NCBI GenBank assembly: GCA_905221605.1
Contig: CAJNDS010002100.1
Coordinates: 1 to 55,000, forward strand
Reading direction: 5' to 3'
DNA: 55,000 nucleotides
Source: Symbiodinium natans
Lineage: Eukaryota; Sar; Dinophyceae; Suessiales; Symbiodiniaceae
The notes below the pieces were generated by a model. The model was not told the origin of the DNA, did not search any database, and saw nothing but the letters and a program-made list of their open reading frames with translations. Of the stretch, positions 20,618 to 30,407 are shown piece by piece (position 1 is the stretch's first letter; every line of letters begins with the position of its first letter). A program made the position numbers and the translations under genes.

Positions 20618-21420
20618 AAATAGGAACAGATAGATACAGCTACATATTTTTTTAGGCACGGTGATTTGAGTATTTTTGTTTCTATTCACATGTATATTCT
20701 GTAACATATATATACCGCCCTTGTGTATCCAGCTCTGTGCTACAGGTAGCAGAATTCCTTTCAAAACCAAACCACAAAAAAGTAGATCAACACCATCAAC
20801 CACAATGCCGACAGAATGCCCTTAACAACAAAGAAAAAAAAACAAGAAATGAAGTCGACAACCAAAAAGTTGCAGACAAAATTCTCTCTAAGCTGGAACC
20901 AGAAAAACTAAAGAAACCAAACCAAACAAAAACGAAGAAACCAAAAACCTAAAAACGCCACAAGATTTCCACAAAACCAGCACCAAAAAGCAAACCCAAA
21001 ATGAAAAACCAAAAGAATCCTCAGCCTCCACAACCAAAACCAATAGCAAAAACAAGGACACCAGCATTTTCGGCTGCCTAACCCCGCTTTTTCCGTCCCC
21101 AAACACCTCAGTGGTGGTTAGAGTGATCTGTTTTCTATTGTTGGGCTGGCCTCACCTGAAAAGAGGTGTTGGGTAAAAACCGGAAGGTACTGGAGTTAGT
21201 GGAGAGGTACTGGAGAGGTGTTGAAGATGACATGAGGTTGCCAGCGGCGGCGTTCGAGAAAAACTAACTATGACCCTAAATTTCTGGCTTGTGTCCGAGG
21301 TGAAATCATCAGCAGCGAAACAAGAAAAAAACGGTGGGGGGTCGCCAACCGCTAGCATCTGTGCTTGGGCCGGCATGTACATGTCACACACAAACACAAA
21401 CATAAATCAATACATATGTA
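20618..21420. other. A/C-skewed stretch and unique sequence, no gene supported
   Basis: Bases 20760-21065 on the plus strand are strongly A and C rich (AACCAAAA, AACAAAA), giving Lys/Asn-rich or Phe/Leu-rich open frames that are composition artefacts. Bases 21070-21420 are unique with no recognised gene. Confidence 0.5.
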
Positions 21421-21495
21421 TAAAAACACACATATATATATATACATATATTCACACACACACACACATATACACATACCCCCCCCCCCCCCAGT
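21420..21495 (+). repeat. TA, CA and poly-C microsatellites
   Basis: (TA)n and (CA)n followed by a run of about 13 C. Confidence 0.95.
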
Positions 21496-21611
21496 GACTT
21501 ACCCTTTTTCGCCTTGTCTCAAGTCACCCAGCTGCACTGCAAGCAAACTCGGTGTGCAATATAGCGTATTTCCTAGGGCGTAGACTAACATACAACTAAA
21601 ATCGCATACAC

Positions 21612-21890
21612 GGGACAGTAGAAAAACCAAAAAACAAAAAAAACCAAAACCAATAAAACCAAAAACACCAAAACCAAAAAAACCAAAAAAAACAAAACCA
21701 AAAAAAACAAAAATGCCCAAAAAAAACAATTTTCCGGGACTCTCAGGAAATCCCTATGAGGCTTCTCCAAGAGTCCCGGAAAATTGGTTTTTTTGGTGTT
21801 TTTGGTCTTTTTGGTTTTGGTTTTTTTGGTTTTTTTGGTTTTGGTGTTTTTGGTTTTTTGGTTTTGGTATTTTGACTTTTTGGTTCGCCT
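21612..21890. repeat. Large inverted repeat with AACCAAAA / TTTTGGTT arms
   Basis: The core CAATTTTCCGGGACTCT at 21727-21743 is exactly complementary to 21770-21786. Outside it, roughly 110-bp arms of AACCAAAAA on the left and TTTTTGGTT on the right mirror each other imperfectly. The loop is 26 bp. This could be a relic of a terminal-inverted-repeat element or a hairpin locus. Confidence 0.85.
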
Positions 21891-21899
21891 TCACGGTCA

Positions 21900-23440
21900 C
21901 GAGGCAACAACTACGCATTTTTAAGTGTGCTTATGCTAATTGTGCTTTTCAGAAATAGTATACAAGTGGTCTTTCTAGTGCTTCAGAACTATTTGTTTCG
22001 TTATTATGTAAGTAGAGCCGCTAGTGTTTAGTGCATCTTTTGGTTGTACTCAAGTGTAGTAGACCTTATTCAGCCATTACTTGGTGCTCTGGTAGCTCAA
22101 TTCGCATGGATAATATTTGCCTGGTAAATGCGATTAATTAGCTGGAAGCACCATTTGCAATACTTGTCTTGAGAAAAAGCATTTATTGCTTAGAATTGTT
22201 TGCTTAAAAAGTGACTCCTACTCGTCCAGGAATACCCCAAAACCCTATAATCCAAACTTTACCAGAGATTCTCCTGAAAAGCTTGCGCTTTTGGATGTTT
22301 TCATGCATTTGTGAATTTGCTTGTGTATGGCCTTCACTAAGTACTTTTCTAGGATTCTTGTGCATGTTTTAAGCCTGATTCGCAAGTTGCGTTTTTCAGG
22401 CATAGTATATACGTGGTCTTTATTGAATACTTCAGACATCTTTGTTTCATCGTTATGTAAGTAGAACCGCTTCTATTTCCATTATTGTGCATTTTTAAGC
22501 TTGCTCATGCAAATTGTGCTTTTCAGACATAGTATATAAGTGGTCTTTAGTGAATACTTCAGCAATCTTTGTCTCATTGTTATGTAGGTAGAACCGTTTC
22601 CATTTCCGCAAGTGTTTATTTCGTATTTGGCTAAGTATGGTCCTTTAAATAGTATTCACTTGAGTCAAATTGGGCTATTTGCTTAAGAATTCCTCTAGTA
22701 GTTAAATTCACATAGAATGAATACTTCAAAAAAGGTTGTTTCATGAATATGTAAACATAAGGTGTTTCATTTGACTTTGCAGATAGTACTTCAATAATAC
22801 TTTGCCTGGTATAAACACAACTGTTTCAATGCATTAGTTGCTCAACAAAGCACTATTGCCCTTTAAACCACACTTTGCCATATGTTGGTTGAATATGGTG
22901 CTTCTTCGTATTTTGGTTGAGTATGGTCCTTTAAATGGTATTCACTTGAGTCAAATTGGGCTTTTTGCTTAATAATTACTCTAGTAGCTAAATTCGCATA
23001 AAATGATTATTTCAAAAATAAAAACGGTTCATGAATATGTAAACATAAGGTATTTCAGTGCACTTTTCAGAGAGCATACTTTGCCTAGTACAAACACAAT
23101 TGTATAAATACAGTATTTGCACTTTAAACGCACACTTTGCCATTTTTTGGTTGAGAATGGTGTTTATTTCGTATCTTGGTTGAGTATGCTCCTTTAAATA
23201 GTTCACTTGAGTCAAATTGGGCTCTTTGCTTAATAATTACTCTAGTGGCTAAATTCGCATAGAACCAAGAAAAATGTTTCACTATTTGATTAATACTTTG
23301 CCTCGTACAAACACAACTGTATAAATAAATTAGTTGCTCAACAAAACATTAATTGCCCTTGAAACGCACAATTTGCATAGAAAAACACTGATCTAACATC
23401 TAAAAACAGCATTGTCCGCTTCAGATTCAAAATGTAGATT
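21900..23440. repeat. AT-rich tandem block, ~265-285 bp units
   Basis: A unit marked by TCGTATTTGG.TGAGTATGGT followed by CCTTTAAATAGTATTCACTT starts at about 22621, 22906 and 23169 (spacings 285 and 263 bp). A second shorter repeat (TTTTCAG.CATAGTATATA, GTGGTCTTTA.TGAATACTTC) occurs at about 21950, 22395 and 22520. Base composition differs sharply from the flanks, there are no heptamers inside, and no coding frame is supported. Confidence 0.8.
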
Positions 23441-23791
23441 CTTCCAATGCTGGCTTATCGGGGTCTGTGAGGTGGGTGTCCCAGGAACTGTCCTTCATTA
23501 CCCGGTGATTAACTACGCGACTTTTGGGCCTTCTTTGTTGTTTTTTTGTTAAAAAGGCCTAAAAAGGCCTAAAAAGGGTAGGTCGCTGGGGGGGGGGTAG
23601 CATATATATATGTATATCGCCCTCAACCCTCCCCCAACTCAGGGTTTGGGTCGGATTTAGGGTCTAGGTCGGTGGGTAGGTAAGGAAGCCGTGTGGTGGC
23701 AAGGCTTAGGAAGGGTCCTGGGTTGGTTTAGGGTTTGGTTTATTTGGTAGGCACAGGGTTTGGGGTGGGATGTATTTTCAAAGAGGTGCAG

Positions 23792-24582
23792 GCGGCGTGT
23801 CCGGGCAATAGGGTTGAAGGCGCGTTTGAATACGCAAAGGGAGGTTTGGAACGCTCGAAACACGGGGGAGACATTCTGCGTGCGGCAAAGCCTTTACGAA
23901 AAGGAATCGCGGCAGCTGCTGAAAAGGGTTTAGGGTTTATAAGGTTTAGGGTTTAGGGTTTAGGGTTTAGGGTTTAGGGTTTAGGGTTTAGGGTTTAGGG
24001 TTTAGGGTTTAGGGTTTAGGGTTTAGGGTTCAGGGTTGAGGGTTCAGGGTTCAGGGTGCAGGGTTCAGGGTTTAGGGTTTAGGGTTTGGGGTTTAGGGTT
24101 TAGGGTTTAGGTTTAGGGTTTAGGGTTTAGGGTTTAGGGTTTAGGGTTTAGGGTTTAGGGTTTAGGGTTTAGGGTTTAGGGTTTAGGGTTTAGGGTTAGG
24201 GTTTAGGGTTTAGGGTTTAGGGTTTAGGGTTCGGAGGTACTGTTTAGAGGCCCAAAACCTAAAGCCTGAAACCCTGCAGCTGCCTGTCCGCAAACTCCTT
24301 CACCATGGCAGCTACCCGTACTACCTCGCAGGCGGGCTTCGGGGTCTGGGGGTTTTGGGTTTAGGGTTTGGGGTTTGGGTTTAGGGTTTAGGGTTTAGGG
24401 TTTAGGGTTTAGGGTTTAGGGTTTAGGGTTTAGGGTTTAGGGTTTAGGGTTTAGGGTTTAGGGTTTAGGGTTTAGGGTTTAGGGCTGCGGGCGCAGGAGG
24501 ACGGATGGAACCGGCTCGTATTGCGGGCATTGAACGTGTTGGAATCGTTTTCGGGCTCAACTGTTTTCAGGCTCAGCTTTAG
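23792..24582 (+). CDS. Proposed 3-exon gene (3' part), unknown function
   Basis: Exons 23792 to about 23905-23920, 24280-24331 and 24497-24582. The first (after GTGCAG) has a strong coding look (GAFEYAKGGLERSKHGGDIL) and ends at one of several in-phase GC donors just before a TTTAGGG array. The second reads LPVRKLLHHGSYPYYLA and ends at a GC donor; the third completes the split Gly codon and reads RMEPARIAGIERVGIVFGLN to a TAG. The phases agree. Intron 1 (about 360 nt) and intron 2 (165 nt) are essentially TTTAGGG arrays. No domain recognised; 5' start not found. Confidence 0.5.
23935..24483 (+). repeat. Telomere-like arrays in proposed introns
   Basis: TTTAGGG at 23935-24235 (about 42 units, with a TTCAGGG patch near 24030-24070) and 24360-24483 (about 17 units). 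Confidence 0.95.
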
Positions 24583-25079
24583 GCTGAGCCCCTCCCTAAC
24601 AGCAGAAGCGCGTGGCCTCAGAACGGCCCACATCACTGAGGGGCGGGTCGATCGGGAATCTCATAGACTCCTGCGGCGAGGGGCACCCGCGTGGCTCCCA
24701 GGGGAGTCAAAGAAGCAACGTAAACAGTCCTTATTCCCCAAGCCCTAGACCTAAACCCTAAACCCTAAGCCCTATAAACCCTACAGGAAAAAACCTAAGC
24801 CCCAAAATGGCCTATATCCCACCCTTTCACCAGGGTGCGACCTGAATTCCTGCTTAGGGCTTAGGGCGTGTTTAGGGTTTAGGTTTAGGTTCAGGTTTAG
24901 GGGACTTAGGGTGTAGGGAAAGTCTGTGTAGTTCCCGGAACTCGGACACGCAAGCACAACATGAGTACGAGCAGCAAGCGAGGAAACCTCATACCCACAA
25001 AGGCCGAGGTGAGGACAGGCAGCGCAGAGTGGGTTCACACCCCCGAAACCCACTCCTCAAGCCTGAGCCCCTAAACTCT
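24583..25079. other. Unique island, no gene supported
   Basis: Open frames occur on both strands (for example 24521-24748 plus and 24781-25053 minus) but no splice chain or domain was recognised. Confidence 0.3.
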
Positions 25080-25295
25080 TAGAGCCCTAAACCCTGGTAG
25101 CCCCTGTAGAAGCCGAAGCCCTAAACCCGAAACCCATACACACCGAAACCCTAAACCCCGAAACCCTAAACCCTCTACGCTAGTCCCTCCACCCTAAACC
25201 CCGAAACCCTAAACCCCGAAACCCTAAGCCCCGCAACCCTCAACCCTAAACCCTTAAGCCCTCAACCCTAAACCCTCAACCCTAAACCCTATGCC
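25080..25295 (-). repeat. Degenerate CCCTAAA/CCCGAAA array
   Basis: Alternating CCCTAAA and CCCCGAAA units. It starts right after the stop codon of the minus-strand exon at 25378-25296. Confidence 0.9.
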
Positions 25296-25681
25296 CTAAA
25301 CAGGCAGCCAGATGCTCTGCGGTCTGCAGTCCTCAGTCAGCGTCCAGGGCTTGCCATCCTTTTGGCTTCCCAGGACGTCTGCGAAAGGGAGATGCAAGGA
25401 GAGGGGGGTTGGGGGTTTGGGGGTTCGGGGGTCTGGGGGTTTGGGGGTTTGGGGGTTTTGGGGGGCTTGGTGGTTTGGGGGTTTGGAGGTTTGGTGGTTT
25501 GGGGGTTTGGGTTTTTCGGGGTTTGGGGGCTTGGGGGTTTGGGGGTTTGGGGGTTTAGGGGCTCGGGGCTTGGGGCTGAGTGGTGACCCCCGAGCCCAAA
25601 ATCGGCAGACCTTGAGACTCCCATATACCTTTTCCAGGGTTCCTACCTTCGGTTGGACGAAGCCAAAAAGTCTGTTGGTAG
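25296..25681 (-). CDS. Proposed last two exons of a minus-strand gene
   Basis: Exon 25681-25647 (after AACAG; reads YQQTFWLRPTE) and exon 25378-25296 (after TTTCGCAG; reads VLGSQKDGKPWTLTEDCRPQ and ends SIWLPV-TAG) join through a phase-1 GT-AG intron whose body is a CCCCCAAA array. The junction makes an Asp codon. The product is unknown. The long Pro-rich open frame through the array on this strand is intron, not protein. Confidence 0.5.
25405..25575 (+). repeat. TTTGGGGG octamer array
   Basis: About 20 units of GGGGGTTT with small variants. Very G-rich and probably quadruplex-forming. Confidence 0.95.
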
Positions 25682-25694
25682 CTGTTCCAAATTC

Positions 25695-25759
25695 GGGTCC
25701 CTTTTTGGGGTCCTTATTACAAGGGTGCCGCATTCTTTGAGGTGCCCAAAAAGGGACCC
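25695..25759. repeat. Palindromic element with 15-bp perfect arms
   Basis: GGGTCCCTTTTTGGG at 25695-25709 is exactly complementary to 25745-25759. A weaker relative is at 16691-16757. Confidence 0.8.
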
Positions 25760-25884
25760 CCTAACTTACAGAACTACCCCGCCTCCCCCATTGACGCAGC
25801 AGGCACAGGGGCAGGAGTGTCAGGGTTTCATGCCGAGTGGTCACTGGATGGCTTGGAGCTTCCCAGGTGCTGTCTAGGAAGCCC

Positions 25885-25932
25885 GCAACCCTCAGCCCTC
25901 AACCCTCAGCCCTCAGCCCTCAACCCTCAGCC

Positions 25933-25963
<31 letters not shown>

Positions 25964-26010
25964 GACCCTCAACCCTCAACCCTCAACCCTAAACCCCAAA
26001 CCCCAAACCC
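25885..26010 (-). repeat. CCCTCAA/CCCTCAG variant array
   Basis: About 14 heptamers in which TCAA or TCAG replaces TAAA, ending in CCCCAAA. Another locally amplified variant. Confidence 0.95.
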
Positions 26011-26094
26011 CAAAACGAAGCAGCCTGGCCACTCATGCCCTTTAGCGTTTGGAGGTTTAGGGTCTGGACAGCTGCGGGGTTACCCTTTCAGGGA

Positions 26095-26385
26095 TTGGGG
26101 TTTAGGGGGTTAGGGGGTTAGGGGTTTAGGGTTTAGGGTTTAGGGTTTAGGGTTTAGGGTTTAGGGTTTAGGGTTTAGGGTTTAGGGTTTAGGGTTTAGG
26201 GTTTAGGGTTTAGCTTAGGGCTTAGGGCTTAGGGCTTAGGGCTTAGGGCTTAGGGCTTAGGGCTTAGGGCTTAGGGCCTAGGGCCGAGGGCCGAGGGCTT
26301 AGGGTTTAGGGTTTAGGGTTTAGGGCTTAGGGCTTAGGGTTTAGGCCTTAGGGCTTAGGGCTTAGGGCTTAGGGTTTGCTGCCTG
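26095..26385 (+). repeat. TTTAGGG array passing into a CTTAGGG array
   Basis: About 16 TTTAGGG units, then from about 26213 a run of about 20 CTTAGGG units with small interruptions. Confidence 0.95.
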
Positions 26386-26395
26386 CCCTCTCGCC

Positions 26396-26850
26396 ATGCC
26401 GTACCACAGCAAAGATCCGAGTTATCAGATCTCGACCTTGAGGGGTTCGGGGAGGGTTTTGGGTTTAGGGTTTAGGGTTTAGGGCTTAGGGTTTAGGGTT
26501 TAGGGTTTAGGGTTTAGGGTTTAGGGTTTAGGGTTTAGGGTTTAGGGCTCAGGGTTTAGGGTTTAGGTTTAGGGTTTAGGGTTTAGGGTTTAAAGTTTTG
26601 GGTGCACTTCCGCTCGTTCCTGGTATGGTGCCCGATCCTGGTATGGTGCCAGTCGCTCTCGGTTACTGGGTCTGAACTCGCTGAAGAAAATGCGGGACTC
26701 GTTCGACTTTGTGCCCTTTGTTGGCCCGGCTGTTGTTCAAGGCTCTCAACCAACGAGCGTTGCTGCTCGGAACTTCAGCGAAACAACTCTCTCAGTAGTC
26801 TAAGCTACTGCGACCTGGAAAACTTCAGCGAAATAGGTGTGGACATCTAG
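26396..26850 (+). CDS. Proposed complete 2-exon gene, 104 aa, Cys-rich, unknown function
   Basis: Exon 26396-26455 begins ATG (MPYHSKDPSYQISTLRGSGR). Its GT donor (GTTTTGGGTTTAGGG) opens a 140-nt intron consisting of TTTAGGG repeat and ending AAAG. Exon 26596-26850 follows at phase 0 and ends TAG. The second exon contains FLVWCPILVWCQSL, a doubled motif, and several Cys residues. The coding strand and start are inferred from phase and composition; no domain recognised. Confidence 0.4.
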
Positions 26851-27382
26851 TCGTAGCTCACTAGGTCTTCATGCTATTTAAGATACGACCAGCTGATGCC
26901 CAACAATTCATATTCTATAGTTTCTGCACCTCTGGTGCCCTGTATACCACATTCCACACTTCCAAATTTTGGGTATTATGACTTTCTGAGATGTAGCACC
27001 TTCAAACTCTCCCCACAAAAAATATAGAGTTGCGGAGTGTGTAATTGGTATGTCAGGGTCCCGGAAAGGCTTGGAGTTATGGAATGGGGTACTCAGCCCC
27101 AAAGCTTGAGAACACGCACCACATTCACAGCCCGTGTTACATGCAGTTTCTTGTGAAGAACTCGATTCAATCTTCTCATAGTTTACTAATACTGGCAGGA
27201 AGTCATTCACAAAAAACGAGCTTTTATGCAAGGCAATGCCTCTTTTTTGTAGGGCTTCTCTCATATGAAAACGCAAACACGAGTAGAACAATGATACGCT
27301 ATATCTCCACCTATATATATATATGTATGTATGTATGTATCTATATATATATATATATATATGCTACCATACATATATATAT
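26851..27382. other. Unique stretch ending in TA/TATG microsatellites
   Basis: No supported gene in 26851-27305. Bases 27310-27382 are (TA)n and (TATG)n. Confidence 0.5.
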
Positions 27383-27500
27383 ATATGGGAGTTTACAATA
27401 AGGGACCCCCTACAACAGAACCCCAAACAGTAGGATTCCCTTACAATAAGAACCCCAAAAAGGTACCTCCAATTTACCCGAATTCCGGAAACCCCCATAT
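27383..27500. mobile_element. MITE-like element, family 4
   Basis: The left end ATATGGGAGTTTACAATAAG pairs imperfectly with the right end TTCCGGAAACCCCCATAT. Interior motifs GGGACCCCCTA and AGTAGGATTCCCTTACA are shared with 12963-13067 and 47821-47922. Confidence 0.6.
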
Positions 27501-28026
27501 GTCGGTGACTGCCTGTATGCGGGACTACACGAGGCTACCTAGATAGGGAGCCGTTGCAGGCGGAATACTGTGAGCAGATAGCAGAAGGCTTTGTCATTTC
27601 AGGAAATTCCGAGGCCTAGGGCCTAGACTTTAAAGCCTAGAGTTTGAAGGATTCTCTATCTAAAAATTGAAGTTATAGTCCTTTTTACTCTAGAGTTGTC
27701 CCTTTTCAAGTAGCTCCCCACCCCACATTGTTAGAGCAGCATTGGCAAGATTAGCAATGCTGGCGCTCGCATCATTGACATAAGAATGTTTAAGAGATAG
27801 TAAGTGTCGTTAAGATTCTTCATGCGGGGCCCAACATACCATCTTTACCGCACCACATAAGATCCAGAAAAATTTAGAGTCCAGCATTCCACTTTCCAGT
27901 GTTCTAAGGTTGCTAATATATATATATATATATATGCATATGTATGTATACATATATACATACATAAATGTATACTATCCACTGTTTCAACGTGTATATA
28001 TATATATATGCATGTATATCACCATG
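27501..28026. other. Unique stretch and TA microsatellites, no gene seen
   Basis: Bases 27501-27915 are unique and AT-leaning without a supported frame. Bases 27916-28015 are (TA)n-rich. Confidence 0.5.
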
Positions 28027-28172
28027 CATGTGCCATAAGGAGGGGACTTCAAAACGTAGTTGGCCTAAACGGAAGGTTTTTGGGTGCACGGATACTCTAT
28101 GGATACAGCGGATCCACACTTCTTCCGTTTGGGTCAACTACAGTTTTGGAGTCCCCACTTCTGGCCCCCATG
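28027..28172. mobile_element. TIR element, ~146 bp
   Basis: The left arm about 28042-28075 (GGGGACTTCAAAACGTAGTT..., ending AAACGGAAG) pairs at roughly 88 percent with the right arm 28122-28156 (CTTCCGTTTGGGTCAACTAC..., ending GTCCCC). Weaker pairing extends out to CATG at both ends. Flanked by TA microsatellites. Confidence 0.75.
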
Positions 28173-28189
28173 TGTATATACACTATGAA

Positions 28190-28570
28190 AATATACATAT
28201 ATGTATTATGTGATACACATATATGCGTATATATATATATAGAGAGAGATATACATGTAGGTGTAGTATATAGTAGATCTATATATGTATGTTTCTGTCG
28301 GGGAGTGCTAGGGGACACAGGAGTTCCTGGCGGGGAGGACAAGACAACAAAACATTCTTTTTGTTTCCCCCTCCCCAGGGACTGCATCTACATAAGCACC
28401 ATTTGTCTACTAAGTCGTTTGCTATGCCTGAATTGGGAGCATGTCGCTTATGTGTCAAGACCTTAACCTGCCGAGGTACCTTCAAGAAAGCACGAATTGT
28501 TCCAATGTCAAAAACTGGGGCCTGTAGTGCGATGTCTGTCATATATACCTACATACATACATACATACCT
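28190..28570. repeat. TA/GA/CATA microsatellites with a unique insert
   Basis: (TA)n and (GA)n at 28190-28285 and (CATA)n at 28545-28570. Bases 28290-28540 between are unique with no supported gene. Confidence 0.7.
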
Positions 28571-28572
28571 AC

Positions 28573-28803
28573 GGTGGATGGGGGAAATCTTGCACCGCCG
28601 ACTTGATCTACTCCAAAACGAGTCTGATGACAACCCCGCACCCCCTTTTTAACATTGGTGCTTGTCACGATGGAAGCGGTGCAGGATTTATGTCATTGGG
28701 CCTAATCTTGAAAATCTGCTTTTCACCGCAATGCCAAAAGGGGGGCGAGGGGAGAGAATGTTATGCACCCTTGAAGGTGGTGCAAGATTTCCTCCATCCA
28801 CAG
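28573..28803. mobile_element. TIR element with a 7-bp target duplication
   Basis: GTGGATGGGGGAAATCTTGC... at 28574-28599 pairs with ...GCAAGATTTCCTCCATCCAC at 28776-28801 (two mismatches in 26). The element is flanked by TACCTAC at 28566-28572 and 28804-28810, a likely target-site duplication in a CATA-type microsatellite. Confidence 0.75.
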
Positions 28804-28827
28804 TACCTACATACATACATACATACA

Positions 28828-28858
<31 letters not shown>
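28804..28858 (+). repeat. (CATA)n microsatellite
   Basis: About 12 tetranucleotide units. Bases 28860-29028 after it are unique with no supported gene. Confidence 0.95.
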
Positions 28859-28859
<1 letters not shown>

Positions 28860-29028
28860 CGCACTTAGACAGACTTCCCTGAAGCACCCAACTACGAATC
28901 TTCTGGAGCGGCCCATCACTGGGACCAGGGCGAGACCAGGTTACGGGAACGACCTGCTTCTTCGTGCCGATCCTCTGGGTCCCGCCTTGGATTGAGCTTG
29001 TCTCTCTCGGAACATGGGATGGATCCTG

Positions 29029-29128
29029 AGACTCCAATACCCCCTAAACTAAGGAAGATTCCTTAAAGGATATTCGGGCTCTTTTTAAGGTTTAAGGAAC
29101 CTTCCTTTATTCAGGGGTATTGGAGTCT
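29029..29128. mobile_element. MITE-like element, family 1 (intact, 100 bp)
   Basis: AGACTCCAATACCCC at 29029-29043 is exactly complementary to 29114-29128. The interior holds CTAAACTAAGGAAGATTCCT, the same core as the satellite at 15.0-16.0 kb. Confidence 0.8.
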
Positions 29129-29137
29129 TTGGGGACT

Positions 29138-29700
29138 TTGAGGCGGTTGCGCAGAGCGCACGTGCTGACCGAGCGCATGAACTAAGTGCAGCACGGCTGG
29201 AAGCCTGCCAGGTCTCTCAGGATGAACCAGCAAATCGCACAGAGGAATGAGGAGAAGGCAGCAAGGCATGCCAGCCACAAAATCAACAAGATGCCTGAAA
29301 CATGAGATGAGCAGGACTGCCGATGGTTCAAAAAGAGACTCAGCCTTTTTTTGGAAGCACCGAGGAGGCGGCCCGCTCGGCCTGTGCGCCGCGCCAGGAT
29401 CCGTGACCAGGTCGTCGAGTCTTCCCGTTCCGGCCCGGAGCAGCCCCAAAGGGAGCTGGAGCTTCGTTGGCTTCGTTCTGCGTAGAGGCCTCCAAGAGGT
29501 CGCTGTAAGGCTGCCGTCGTGTGGCACTCGTAGACCCTCAAAGTGGCCATGAGGCGGGAGGACCGGGAGGCCTTCGGCCTTCATCCAGGCGCCAGCGCGT
29601 ACACCCGCCCGGAGGCATTGGCGCACAGGAGCGGGACGTCGCTTCGCCAGGCGGCCTCGCCCGTGCCCGGTGGCTTCAGGAGGTACGTGATGTCGGAGGC
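29138..29700. other. GC-rich island with exon-like frames on both strands
   Basis: On the plus strand, 29138-29209 (ARADRAHELSAARLEACQ) and 29532-29682 (MRREDREAFGLHPGASAY, ending at a GTACGT donor) look coding and hydrophilic. On the minus strand a 171-codon frame spans 29111-29626, and another frame has a hydrophobic stretch (GILLILWLACLAAF). I could not decide between strands or build a chain, so this is a possible gene fragment only. Confidence 0.3.
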
Positions 29701-29704
29701 GCCC

Positions 29705-30400
29705 CCTGATTTAGGGTTTAGGGTTTGGGGTTTAGGGTTTAGGGTTTAGGGTTTCGGGTTTAGGGTTTCGGGTTTAGGGTTTAGGGTTTCGGGTTTAGGG
29801 TTTAAGGTTGAACTCAGGGCTCCTCCATCGAGCTCCTCGAGGACCCAGGAGTGAACCTGGAGAAAACGTCCACAGCCATGCTTGGGGTGTAGGGCTTCGG
29901 GGCCCATGAGCCCTAAACCCCCCACGCTAAACCCTATAGCAGGCGTCGGCTGAGACCCCGTATAGATTCTGGTAAGAGCATGAAAAAAAAACAAAAGGCT
30001 CAAGGTTTCCGAGCCTGGTTTCCGAGCTCCCGGGTTTGCAACCACAACACCAGGAGTTGACGCAGACTTCTCCACTAATTCCCCCCAGAAAACCCCCTAA
30101 ACCCTTAACCCTAAACCCCATAAACCCCAAAAGGGGTCCCACAGCTCTTCAACTTGGATTCGAGGTCCGGAACCTTGAAGGCCCTACTTGGAGGCTCATC
30201 AATAAAGTACGGAAGCTATACTCACAATAACCCCATCTAAGGTACGTTGAGCCCTACTTATGACTACCCATCAACCTCCAAGTGGGTCCTGAACCCTAAA
30301 CCTAAGCCCTGAACCCTAAACCCCAAGCCAGCCCTAAACCCTAAACCCGAAACCCCAAACCCCAAACCCTAAACCCCAAGCCCCTGAACCCTTCAAAGCC
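29705..30400. repeat. Arrays, islands and a family 3 element
   Basis: TTTAGGG/TTTCGGG at 29705-29805. A unique island lies at 29806-30183. A family 3 element sits at 30184-30284 (CTACTTGGAGGCTCATCA ... ATCAACCTCCAAGTG). CCCTAAA-type repeat at 30290-30400 sits just past the stop of the minus-strand gene ending at 30408. Confidence 0.75.
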
Positions 30401-30407
30401 CTGAGCC

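Noticed and set aside
20888-21958. Phe/Leu/Val/Trp-rich membrane-protein-like frames
   Set aside because: They come from TTTTGGTTTT-type low-complexity arms of the inverted repeat and from the A/C-skewed stretch.
25296-25740. Pro-rich and Gly-rich proteins on the two strands
   Set aside because: They are translations of the TTTGGGGG octamer array; the minus-strand exons around it use other frames.
28545-28858. Tyr/Thr/His/Ile-rich small proteins
   Set aside because: Translations of CATA and TA microsatellites.
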